Assembly: GCA_963580285.1 (NCBI GenBank)
Contig: OY757010.1
Span: 223,281,234 to 223,345,233 of the forward strand
Reading direction: 5' to 3'
Length of the DNA stretch: 64,000 nt
DNA from: Lucinisca nassula
Lineage: Eukaryota > Mollusca > Bivalvia > Lucinida > Lucinidae
Both the position numbers and the translations under genes were made by a program. The notes beneath the pieces are model-generated. The model had not been told where the DNA came from. It saw only the letters and a list, made by a program, of their open reading frames with translations, and did not search any database. Position 1 is the first letter of the stretch; each line of letters starts with the position of its first letter. Shown here piece by piece: positions 42,645-50,393 of this stretch.

Positions 42645-43973
42645 ATGATACCTAAAGAATTCAAGTACAATCCCAATGCATCATATAACCCCAATACTAA
42701 ATATACCGAAAAGAATATTGAACTTATAAAACAAACGATTTATGTTAACAAAGACGACCATTTTCCAGTAACGTTTCCCGACTTATTTCAAAACTATCAA
42801 AATCCAACATTACACACCAATGAACCGTGGAATACATGGCTTCATTCATCATTTGACTGGTGGCAATGTCAATTAAATTTTGCTGTCTGGTGTGCCACTG
42901 CAGGATGTGGAGTAAGTTATCAAGACCATTTGCAAAACACTTCAGGACTAACTAAAACAGTATATACATTTCATGTTTATTATTGTATTGCTCGTATTTT
43001 GAAAGAACTTAAAACACCTTTACAAACAGATGCATCATTTTGTTATTACAAAAACCCATACGACAAAGCAACCTATCAAAAGTTATGCAATGAATTCAAT
43101 GTTTCACCTAATACAGATTGGCGTCAAAAATTAGAAAGTAGTTCTAAATGCAGTGGTCTAGGGAGTTACACACAATATTTTAAACCAAGTGGAAAATATA
43201 GACAAGAACATCGAAGTGAAGGTCCATTCTTTAATCCAAATGATAAAATAGAACATACAGTAGATATAAGTGACGCCTGGACAATGTTTATATTAGACAA
43301 ATCAGAAGGCTTCACAAAAACAGGTATTGAACGAATTAACGAAAGTATTAGAATGTTTGTATGGGCTCTATTAGGAGCACAATCTCAAACACGTGTAGAA
43401 ATACTAAAAATAGGCACAGGATTTGATGCTCAGAAACAATTTCTTGCTAACATTGAAGACGCTATTAATAGTCCAGTTGTTTTACCAAGTCAAATACAAA
43501 GATATCAAAACACACTCAAATATGCAAGAAGTAAAGTAGATTTTGTTTATGGTATTGGATTATATATGTCTCCCAGTGATATGATTTTACAAATTGGCAC
43601 TATCGCTGGATATAATAATAAAATTGTAATTGCAACAGAAAATCAAACACTTGGTTTCAATAGTGATGTAAATGTTAAACCTGTTGCACCTACTACACAA
43701 CCTGCAACTATACAAGGCACACCAACAAAGAAATCTCTACCAGAACCAAAACATCAGGAAACAAAAACAAAGAAATCTCTACCAGAACCAAAACATCAGG
43801 AAACAAAAACAAAGAAATCTCTACCAGAACCAAAACATCAGGAAACAAAAACAAAGAAATCTCTACAAGAACCCGTTGAAAAAAAAGAAGCAATACAACA
43901 CGAAGACAACAAAACAGCATTGATAGTTGGCAGTATTGTAATTGGACTATTAATTATGTATGAAATTTATTAA
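42645..43973 (+). CDS. Polinton conserved protein with repeat linker and C-terminal anchor
   Basis: The 442-residue protein has a large N-terminal domain with an aromatic WNTWLHSSFDWWQCQLNFAV block. A conserved central part follows: MFVWALLGAQSQTRVEIL and VYGIGLYMSPSDMILQIG. Then comes a linker of three exact and one partial 14-residue repeats, KKSLPEPKHQETKT (about residues 361-410). The protein ends in one hydrophobic segment, ALIVGSIVIGLLIMYEIY. The central part resembles a conserved Polinton virion-associated protein of unknown function. A C-tail anchor behind a long charged stalk suggests surface display on a membrane. It overlaps the 3' end of the convergent gene at 43954 by 20 bp. Confidence 0.75.
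   Translation: MIPKEFKYNPNASYNPNTKYTEKNIELIKQTIYVNKDDHFPVTFPDLFQNYQNPTLHTNEPWNTWLHSSFDWWQCQLNFAVWCATAGCGVSYQDHLQNTSGLTKTVYTFHVYYCIARILKELKTPLQTDASFCYYKNPYDKATYQKLCNEFNVSPNTDWRQKLESSSKCSGLGSYTQYFKPSGKYRQEHRSEGPFFNPNDKIEHTVDISDAWTMFILDKSEGFTKTGIERINESIRMFVWALLGAQSQTRVEILKIGTGFDAQKQFLANIEDAINSPVVLPSQIQRYQNTLKYARSKVDFVYGIGLYMSPSDMILQIGTIAGYNNKIVIATENQTLGFNSDVNVKPVAPTTQPATIQGTPTKKSLPEPKHQETKTKKSLPEPKHQETKTKKSLPEPKHQETKTKKSLQEPVEKKEAIQHEDNKTALIVGSIVIGLLIMYEIY
43725..43872 (+). repeat. 42-bp in-frame coding repeat
   Basis: Copies at 43725, 43767 and 43809 are essentially identical, and a fourth is partial. Near identity at DNA level implies recent expansion or homogenisation. Confidence 0.85.
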
Positions 43974-45291
43974 GTTCTTTTTTTCTTATAAACTCTCTTG
44001 CAGATGCATATAACAATCCAGCAACCAATACAACTAATGCCCATAGATGTTCTCCAAACCAATTAACAACTTTACCCGCAGAAGACAACAACCAAGACAC
44101 AATAGAACCAATAACACCTGGTAATGTAGTAGCTACTTTTCCTGCAAGGGTAGAAAGTAATTTACCAAGATTTGATAATTGTTTCTTAACCCAATCTTTT
44201 ACACCACCTTTTGGTGGAGAAGGAGGGGTTGAAGTAGTACCACCACCAGTAGGAATAACAGCTTCTACAATAATAGCAATAATCATTCCAAAAGCGGTTA
44301 AAATACTAACAATTGTAATGCCTTGTTCTCTGAATAATGTTCTAATTCTTTCACCCAATGTAGTGTCTTCTTTTAATACTTTGTTTATAGTCTCTTTGAT
44401 TCTATTTACCTGACTACGTAGTTTTTCTTTATTAACATTAATAACTTCCAATCTTGCACTTCTCTCACTTTCTAACTCTTTGATTCGACTACTTATCCTC
44501 TCTATTTGAAATTCATCATTGTCTGCTTTGGCTTGTTCTAATTTTGTATTTTCTTTTGCTAAGTCTTTATTTGTTTCATTCAGTTTTGCCAATTCATTTG
44601 CTATCTCTTCTTTGACTGTTGTCATTGCATTTGCTATTCCAACAATCTCTCTTTTTGTCCGATCTGTTTGTGTTTCTTGTTCATTAGTAAATGATGTCTC
44701 CAATGTTTTCACAGCAGTTTCTACATCAACTGTTGTATTTAATAGTTCTTGAGTTTGTTCTTGTGATGATATATCTTGTAAAGGTATTTCTTCTTCTGTT
44801 TGTGTTATTTGAGTTCTCGTTTGAAGTAATTGTGCGAATGCTGTTCTACCTTCTTTAAGTCTTGTAGCAGATGGTTTAAAATCATCTACACCTAATACAT
44901 TCCTAACAAAATCAACACCATATTTCCTTTGCAAAGTATTAAATGATAAAAATGTTGCTATTTCATCTGGTGCATTGGAACGATAATATGTTAATGCAAT
45001 ATCCTTTCCACCTTCATCTTTAACATATAACATTGGTCTCCCTATATCATCTTTCTTGAGAGACAAACCTTTGATTTTACGTTTAGGTTCTTCATTCCTT
45101 TCGTAAAATCTATCTATCATTTTTTGACCTATGCTATTAAACAGAGTTTTCCTATCATCACCGGTTAAATCATTCAAACCAGCAAACTGACTATTTAATG
45201 TTCTCTGAAACTCTTCTTCATCTGTAAAAGATGTTTCTGCTTCTTCATCATAATCCTCCCTGTCATACTCAGGATTTTCATATTCAGCCAT
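43954..45291 (-). CDS. Polinton coiled-coil/transmembrane protein
   Basis: The 445-residue protein has an acidic N-terminus (MAEYENPEYDREDYDEEAE), a globular part with YGVDFVRNVLGVDDFKP, a long coiled coil (about residues 212-306) and a first membrane segment (about 324-345, FREQGITIVSILTAFGMIIA). A Gly/Pro-rich spacer is followed by amphipathic or hydrophobic repeats (AGKVATTLPGVIGSIVSWLL) and a last membrane segment (about 414-430). I recall similar large coiled-coil membrane proteins in other animal Polintons. A membrane-remodelling or entry-related virion role is possible but unproven. It is divergent from the major capsid gene (45-bp spacer). Confidence 0.75.
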   Translation of the reverse strand: MAEYENPEYDREDYDEEAETSFTDEEEFQRTLNSQFAGLNDLTGDDRKTLFNSIGQKMIDRFYERNEEPKRKIKGLSLKKDDIGRPMLYVKDEGGKDIALTYYRSNAPDEIATFLSFNTLQRKYGVDFVRNVLGVDDFKPSATRLKEGRTAFAQLLQTRTQITQTEEEIPLQDISSQEQTQELLNTTVDVETAVKTLETSFTNEQETQTDRTKREIVGIANAMTTVKEEIANELAKLNETNKDLAKENTKLEQAKADNDEFQIERISSRIKELESERSARLEVINVNKEKLRSQVNRIKETINKVLKEDTTLGERIRTLFREQGITIVSILTAFGMIIAIIVEAVIPTGGGTTSTPPSPPKGGVKDWVKKQLSNLGKLLSTLAGKVATTLPGVIGSIVSWLLSSAGKVVNWFGEHLWALVVLVAGLLYASAREFIRKKELNKFHT

Positions 45292-45336
45292 TATTTATTT
45301 ATTATTTAAAAATATTTTTTATCTTTTAATAAAAAC

Positions 45337-46602
45337 ATGTCGGCTTACGGAGATAAACTAAACCCTTACAGAAAATTAAGAGAACCACGAGGTGTGAGAG
45401 GTATCCGTCAAAGTGTAGTGATAACCAATAATCCATCAACTATTGGCCAAAATCAACAATTGTTAGTGAGATTTCCTAATCTAAGTGGTAATGATGTTAT
45501 TGTTCCCGGAACAGTCAGATTAGCATTTGAAATTGAACTAAACTCTAAAGATGCAAATGCAACTATATTTCAAAACATAGGAAGAGCAATAATTAAGAAA
45601 ACAACAATTAGAATTAGTGGAAATGAAGTTATGTCCATTGACGATAGTGACATCTATCATTGTTATATTGATTTATGGAAGTCTATTACAGAACGCGTAA
45701 ATATGGCATACCAAGGCATTGGCAAAGAGAACATGTTGAAACATAGAGTGGGTGCAGGAAACGCAACAGCGGATAAAGAAGATAAAGCCATCGCAAAAGC
45801 ATATGGAAACAGGTTTTGCATCCCACTTGATTTTGAATTATTGGAAACCCATATGCCATTTTATCAAGCTGGATTAGGAGATAGACTTGAATATGAACTT
45901 ACATTCAATGATTATAATAAAGTAATTAAATCAGGCGATGCAACTTCATCTTATACAATCAAAAATATTTGTTTGGAATTTGATATTGTTTCTGATACTG
46001 AATTAGCAAGACAAATAAGACAGCAAGTTGATGGTAAAATGGTTATTTTGTATGACAGAATACTAAGACACAGAAAAATAACTAAAAACAAATCTGATAT
46101 ACTATGGAATATCAATCTAAATGTTCCTGCAAGAAGTATGAAAGGAATTCTTATGCTATTCGAAGAACCTGAAAGGACCAGCACAGAAGAATATTATAAT
46201 CCAGAAATTACAAAAGTGGAAATGACAATAGAAGGGATTCCGAATCAATTGTATAGTCAAGGAATGAAGTCCCACCAACACTGGGACGAAATAAATAAAT
46301 TCTTTGCTTTGAATTCAAAAAGAAACAAAGAAACAAGTATGGTCGTTAAAGATTTATATTTTACTGATACAACAATAGAAAAATATCTAACGAACAGGTA
46401 TGCTTTATGGTTGGATTTACGTTCAACTGATGATAATACACTTCATGGTTCTGGAAGAAGAATTGAAAATGCATCAGAAGGTATCACAATACAAATAACG
46501 AAAGAAGCAGGAGCAGTTGAACCAATCAATCTTTATTTGTTTGTTATACAAGATGCACAAATCAACTTTGAAGATGGTAGATTTAAAGAAGTCAGTTATT
46601 AA
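45337..46602 (+). CDS. MCP: Polinton major capsid protein (double jelly roll)
   Basis: The 421-residue protein has the layout of the Polinton major capsid protein. Features are an N-terminal arm (RKLREPRGVRGIRQSVV), a first jelly roll with FPNLSGNDVIVPGTVRLAFE, a cross-domain region with HMPFYQAGLGDRLEYELTFN, a second jelly roll, and the conserved ending INLYLFVIQDAQINFEDGRF. In the family, trimers of this protein form pseudo-hexameric capsomers. Length is normal and the frame is intact. The start ATG follows TTTTAATAAAAAC. The packaging ATPase follows on the same strand after 23 bp, a usual pairing in this virus group. Confidence 0.9.
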   Translation: MSAYGDKLNPYRKLREPRGVRGIRQSVVITNNPSTIGQNQQLLVRFPNLSGNDVIVPGTVRLAFEIELNSKDANATIFQNIGRAIIKKTTIRISGNEVMSIDDSDIYHCYIDLWKSITERVNMAYQGIGKENMLKHRVGAGNATADKEDKAIAKAYGNRFCIPLDFELLETHMPFYQAGLGDRLEYELTFNDYNKVIKSGDATSSYTIKNICLEFDIVSDTELARQIRQQVDGKMVILYDRILRHRKITKNKSDILWNINLNVPARSMKGILMLFEEPERTSTEEYYNPEITKVEMTIEGIPNQLYSQGMKSHQHWDEINKFFALNSKRNKETSMVVKDLYFTDTTIEKYLTNRYALWLDLRSTDDNTLHGSGRRIENASEGITIQITKEAGAVEPINLYLFVIQDAQINFEDGRFKEVSY

Positions 46603-46625
46603 TATTTTTTTTTTTACAAATAAAA

Positions 46626-47252
46626 ATGGAACTACCAAAATATCCTCATTGTGCTATTATATGTGGTCAAACTGGATGCGGGAAAACAGAGTTTGTCCTT
46701 GACCTTTTGGAAGAGGAATATCGTCATGTATTTAAACATATTGTTATACTTTGCCCAACCATTCAATGGAACAAGGCTTATAAAAATCGTGAGTGGATTG
46801 GTGATGTCAGGAAACCTAAAACAAAGAATCTTATAATTGTTAATCCTATTATTAATGATGAAGAGAAATTACAAGAACTACTAAGAATGTTCTTTAATAA
46901 ATATGCTGGTCATTCTACTCTCTACATTATTGATGATTGCAGTGCAACGAAAGAACTAACAAAGAAAAAAGATATGTTATCAGAATTAGCATTTTCTGGT
47001 AGGCATGCAGAACAATCAGTGTGGGTTATTTCGCAGAGATATAATTCTGTGTTAAAAGATTTAAGAGAACAAACAAAATGGCTATGCATGTTCTACACAA
47101 AAGATAGAGATAGTTTTGAAAATTGTTTAAGAGAGAATGATGTTATTCCTACTTTGGAAGAACGACAGAGAATAAAAGAACTGAAAAAAAAGAAGCATCG
47201 TAAGTTAATTTTGAAGACTGACCAGCCTACTGGTTATTGGTTGGTTGATTGA
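46626..47252 (+). CDS. Polinton DNA-packaging ATPase (A32/FtsK-HerA type)
   Basis: The 208-residue protein has a Walker A motif, GQTGCGKT, at residues 14-21 and Walker B, LYIIDD, at 99-104. A GRHAEQSVWVISQRYNSV motif downstream is typical of A32-type packaging ATPases. Family members pump genomic DNA into preformed capsids. The length matches Polinton ATPases. The ATG lies after a T-run and ACAAATAAAA, the common leader of this element. The neighbours are the major capsid protein upstream and small virion-type proteins downstream. Confidence 0.92.
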   Translation: MELPKYPHCAIICGQTGCGKTEFVLDLLEEEYRHVFKHIVILCPTIQWNKAYKNREWIGDVRKPKTKNLIIVNPIINDEEKLQELLRMFFNKYAGHSTLYIIDDCSATKELTKKKDMLSELAFSGRHAEQSVWVISQRYNSVLKDLREQTKWLCMFYTKDRDSFENCLRENDVIPTLEERQRIKELKKKKHRKLILKTDQPTGYWLVD

Positions 47253-47506
47253 TTATTTTTTTTAGCAATGATTAAGTAATGCTTATACAATGCTGTAGCA
47301 AATCTTAAGTAATGCTATAGCAAATCTTAAGTAATGCTTATGCAATGTTTTAAGTAAAATAGCAATACTAAAAAACAATGCTGTTAGAAATATTATCAAT
47401 CACTGCAATCTTATCAATAATCATAACAAACACTGCAATCTTATCAATAGTCGGATATGCGATGTTTTATTTTTTAAAAATAAAAAATAAATTACATAAA
47501 ATAAAA
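47253..47506. repeat. AT-rich spacer with two short tandem repeats
   Basis: AGCAAATCTTAAGTAATGCT-like units recur at 47265-47360, and CACTGCAATCTTATCAATA is repeated at about 47400 and 47430. A reading frame extends from the next gene back to 47378 and would encode a hydrophobic leader, but the usual leader motif supports the start at 47507. Confidence 0.5.
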
Positions 47507-47986
47507 ATGAATGCTGAAGAATTATTACAAGACATTGAATGTGAAAGCACTTATGTAGAAAATAATGAACAAGAAACAAAACGTGAGCGATTATCAGCCA
47601 TTGTTGCTGGTGGTGGTAGTAAGCAGTATCTTGGTAAAGACTTACAACTATCAGACATTGATACAATGACAGCAGAACAAATAAACAAACTTTACTGCAG
47701 ATATGAAGCAAGATTGGGAGCAAGTATGACTAAGACATTGGGTAATTCTTTCATTAGCTTATACGTTATGGGTGTATCAAAGTATTTCAATGTTGTTAAA
47801 CCACCTAAACTGATACAAGACTTAGAGGAAGACCCTTTTATCAATCACGCTTTGACAAGTTCGTGTTGTGAATTGTATTATAGATATGGAATGTATCTTG
47901 CTCCATTAACTGCAATGCTAACAACAGCAAGACATATTGATTTTAATAAAAAAGAAAATATCCCCTTAGAAAAAGATAATGAGTGA
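47507..47986 (+). CDS. Polinton conserved protein, unknown function
   Basis: The start MNAEELLQDIECE is chosen because ATAAAATAAAA directly precedes this ATG, as for other genes. An upstream ATG at 47378 would add a hydrophobic segment that could be a membrane leader. The 159-residue protein has an acidic N-terminus, SKQYLGKDLQLSDIDTM, YEARLGASMTKTLGNSFISL and a C-terminal TSSCCELYYRYGMYLAPLTA block. I recall relatives in other animal Polintons without known function. Its stop overlaps the next gene's start by 8 bp, so the two are probably co-expressed. Confidence 0.75.
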   Translation: MNAEELLQDIECESTYVENNEQETKRERLSAIVAGGGSKQYLGKDLQLSDIDTMTAEQINKLYCRYEARLGASMTKTLGNSFISLYVMGVSKYFNVVKPPKLIQDLEEDPFINHALTSSCCELYYRYGMYLAPLTAMLTTARHIDFNKKENIPLEKDNE

Positions 47987-48326
47987 TGGTGAAGTTAAAA
48001 CAAAAGACCCAAGACGAGTAATTGCTGGTAAGAAAGGTGCAGAAGCAAGAAAAAGAAATGCAGAATTAAGAAGAAAGGAGACTGATACTATAAAGAAAGA
48101 AAACATGGAATTAAAATCTATAACAAAAGATGATGAAGTCGGCTCTCCAAATTCACAGAATATAAATATATACAAAAATTATACACCATTATGCATAACA
48201 GTTGGAGTTGTTGGAATAGGATTGTATATGTACAAGTCTAAACAAGTTGTACCACAACAACCTATGATGCAACAACCTGCACCTATTATACAACAAAAAG
48301 AAATTGACCCATTTGAATTTAATTAA
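47979..48326 (+). CDS. Polinton small basic membrane protein
   Basis: The 115-residue protein has a very basic N-terminal half (KDPRRVIAGKKGAEARKRNA) that could bind DNA. One membrane segment follows (YTPLCITVGVVGIGLYMY, about residues 67-84), then a Gln/Pro-rich tail. It overlaps the preceding gene by 8 bp. A basic cytosolic arm plus membrane anchor suggests a virion core or membrane linker; this is inference. Confidence 0.7.
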   Translation: MSDGEVKTKDPRRVIAGKKGAEARKRNAELRRKETDTIKKENMELKSITKDDEVGSPNSQNINIYKNYTPLCITVGVVGIGLYMYKSKQVVPQQPMMQQPAPIIQQKEIDPFEFN

Positions 48327-48356
48327 TTTAAAAAAATAATATTCTCATTAAAAAAA

Positions 48357-48593
48357 ATGACAACCTCAATAGACGGAAAACAAATTGCAAACATGTTATA
48401 TCATGCTGGAGTGGAAACTGTATTAACTGTTGGATATTCAGAATTAGGTAGAAAACTATTGAAAAGACCAGCACCAAAAGTAGATTTTAATATGACAGAT
48501 ATTGGTATGTTGTCCATTGATATATTACTTGCAATGGCAACAAAGGATATGCTTGTTAAGCAAGGTATTATTCCTGCAGATATTATGAAGTAA
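48357..48593 (+). CDS. Polinton small hydrophobic protein
   Basis: This 78-residue protein starts MTTSIDGKQIANMLYHAGVE after an A-run. A TDIGMLSIDILLAMATKDML segment is moderately hydrophobic and may associate with membrane. It lies in the rightward virion cluster between two other small membrane proteins. The family is unknown to me beyond resemblance to other Polinton small ORFs. Confidence 0.65.
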   Translation: MTTSIDGKQIANMLYHAGVETVLTVGYSELGRKLLKRPAPKVDFNMTDIGMLSIDILLAMATKDMLVKQGIIPADIMK

Positions 48594-48624
48594 TTTTAAT
48601 ATTTTTTTTTATCCATTATATAAA

Positions 48625-49050
48625 ATGGCAAGTGCAGTAGCATTAATGGTTGGAGGAGCAATTACAAACGCCTTAGCCTTTTCAGGTAGTAATTATTTAT
48701 TTTCACACATAGGTAGCAATAGTGATGAAGAGAGAAAGAGGCATGATAAGGCGATGGAACAATTAGAATCAGCAACAACTGCGTGGAATGAGAAGAGAAC
48801 AGAAAGATTGGATTTTATTAACGAACAACTGAAGAAGGAACATCATGCTTTGAATGAGTTCAGTGATGCTGATACTGCTATGAGACAGTATTACTATATT
48901 ACAGGAAAACAATTGCCAGATAATTTATCCACACCAAAACCTACATTAAGTGATTTTTACACTCCATCAGAAGACCAGAAAAATAGAGAGATTGCATTTG
49001 TTGTTGGTGGTATGGCATTGACAGGATTTGTTGCTTGGAAGTTGATGTAG
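48625..49050 (+). CDS. Polinton two-segment membrane protein
   Basis: The 141-residue protein has a hydrophobic N-terminal segment (ASAVALMVGGAITNALAF), a charged helix (TERLDFINEQLKKEHHALNE), a SDFYTPSEDQ motif and a C-terminal segment (IAFVVGGMALTGFVAWKLM). Two membrane segments at the tips with a helical middle suggest a hairpin membrane protein. I recall relatives in other Polintons, function unknown. It is convergent with 49081, with 30 bp between the stops. Confidence 0.7.
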   Translation: MASAVALMVGGAITNALAFSGSNYLFSHIGSNSDEERKRHDKAMEQLESATTAWNEKRTERLDFINEQLKKEHHALNEFSDADTAMRQYYYITGKQLPDNLSTPKPTLSDFYTPSEDQKNREIAFVVGGMALTGFVAWKLM

Positions 49051-49080
49051 GTAAAAAAAAATTATTTTTTGACATAATCT

Positions 49081-49455
49081 TTATGCATGTAATTCTTTCT
49101 TTGGAAAAACTAAATCATAAGCATGATATTTATTTTTTTTATTATTCTTACATGGTTTCAAACCAAGTGGTCTTACATAAAATGGTGGTTCTTTACCTTC
49201 TATCTTCTTTGTGAGATGTGCAGGACTCCATACTTCACCATTGTCTTTGAGAGTTAAAATTACACTCACACCATTGTCTGTGTTAATTTCTCTGTAGTCA
49301 GTGATTGTATAAATGTTGTTGATTTCTAAATCAGTCCATTTCTTTGTGTCAAATTGACTTTGTTCCTTTAACAGCTCTTCAAACTCTTCTTTTGTAGGTG
49401 TATAGTCATCATCAAGCAATTGTGCTATATTTTGCGTTTGTGCGTTCTTTGACAT
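49081..49455 (-). CDS. Polinton OB-fold-like small protein, possible ssDNA binding
   Basis: The 124-residue protein has a helical N-terminus (TPTKEEFEELLKEQSQF), then a beta pattern WTDLEINNIYTITDYREI, NGVSVILTLKDNGEVWSPAH and YVRPLGLKP. The order of strands (entry into the domain, TDYREINT, VILTL, W.P..L) resembles small OB-fold modules seen in mobile-element ssDNA-binding proteins. No catalytic motif is present. It is divergent from the integrase with a 38-bp shared spacer, so a role in replication is plausible but unproven. Confidence 0.55.
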   Translation of the reverse strand: MSKNAQTQNIAQLLDDDYTPTKEEFEELLKEQSQFDTKKWTDLEINNIYTITDYREINTDNGVSVILTLKDNGEVWSPAHLTKKIEGKEPPFYVRPLGLKPCKNNKKNKYHAYDLVFPKKELHA

Positions 49456-49493
49456 CTTTTTATATATAAATATTTTTTCTTAAATAAAAATAA

Positions 49494-50393
49494 ATGGAGA
49501 AGATATACTATAGTCCAAAAGGTTTCTGGAAAGGACACTCAGCAGTTAGTAAATTAGCAAAAGAAGCAAAGGTTAGTCAGAAACAAGCATTAGAGTTCTT
49601 AAAGAAACAAGCAATTTGGCAAATATATTTACCTGCACCTAAGAGAATAATAAGACCAAAATTTGATGTGTCTGCAGAGAATGAAGTTCATCAGGCTGAT
49701 TTGTTGTTTTTACCTCACGATACTATTGGTAGAAAAACATACAAGTATGCATTAACAGTGGTTGATATTGGAACAAGATATAAAGAAGCCGAACCTTTGA
49801 CGTCGAAAGATAGTAAAGAAGTTGCAAATGCTTTTGAGAAGATTTATAAAAGACATTTGAAGTATCCTAAGCTATTGCAAGTTGACCCTGGTAGAGAATT
49901 TATGAGTTCTGTTTCAGCTTTGATGGATAAGCATAGTACCAAAATAAGAAGAGGCAGAAAAGAAATACACAGAGACCAAGGCATTGTAGAAAGATTTAAT
50001 AGAACCTTAGCAGAAAGATTGTTTGGTTATCAGTATGCTAAAGAGATTGATACTAAAAAAAGAAACAGAGAATGGGTTAAGAGATTATCTGATGTTATTA
50101 AAGCATTAAATAAGGAGACGAAAAAACCTCCTCCAATTATAACAAGAAAAGTTGATGCTGAAATTTGTCCTTATGCAAATGTTAGATATTTGTATCAACC
50201 TGGAGAATTAGAAGGTGGTGGAAAGAGAAGGGCTACTGACCCAGTATGGTCTGTTGATATTCATAAGATTGACTATCATATTACAACGCAGGGAATAAGA
50301 GTTTATTATTTGAAATCTCCTGCACCTAAGAGAGGGTTTGTCAAAGAGGAATTACTTATTGTTCCGGCTGATACCCATACGCGTATGTCGTGA
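49494..50393 (+). CDS. INT: Polinton retroviral-type integrase (DD35E)
   Basis: The 299-residue protein has a helical N-terminal region, then the RNase H-like core with catalytic residues Asp69 (EVHQADLLFLP), Asp131 (LLQVDPGREF) and Glu166 (DQGIVERFNR). The spacing between the last two is exactly 35. A C-terminal SH3/chromodomain-like part follows (DPVWSVDIHKIDY and RGFVKEELLIV). The protein would cut and join element ends to host DNA, giving 6-bp duplications. The HHCC zinc finger common in Polinton integrases is not evident. The frame is intact. Its 3' end overlaps the polymerase 3' end by 38 bp in convergent orientation. Confidence 0.95.
   Translation: MEKIYYSPKGFWKGHSAVSKLAKEAKVSQKQALEFLKKQAIWQIYLPAPKRIIRPKFDVSAENEVHQADLLFLPHDTIGRKTYKYALTVVDIGTRYKEAEPLTSKDSKEVANAFEKIYKRHLKYPKLLQVDPGREFMSSVSALMDKHSTKIRRGRKEIHRDQGIVERFNRTLAERLFGYQYAKEIDTKKRNREWVKRLSDVIKALNKETKKPPPIITRKVDAEICPYANVRYLYQPGELEGGGKRRATDPVWSVDIHKIDYHITTQGIRVYYLKSPAPKRGFVKEELLIVPADTHTRMS

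Noticed and set aside
43672..43923. Repeat ORFs on both strands
   Set aside because: Out-of-frame shadows of the 42-bp coding repeat in the 442-residue protein.
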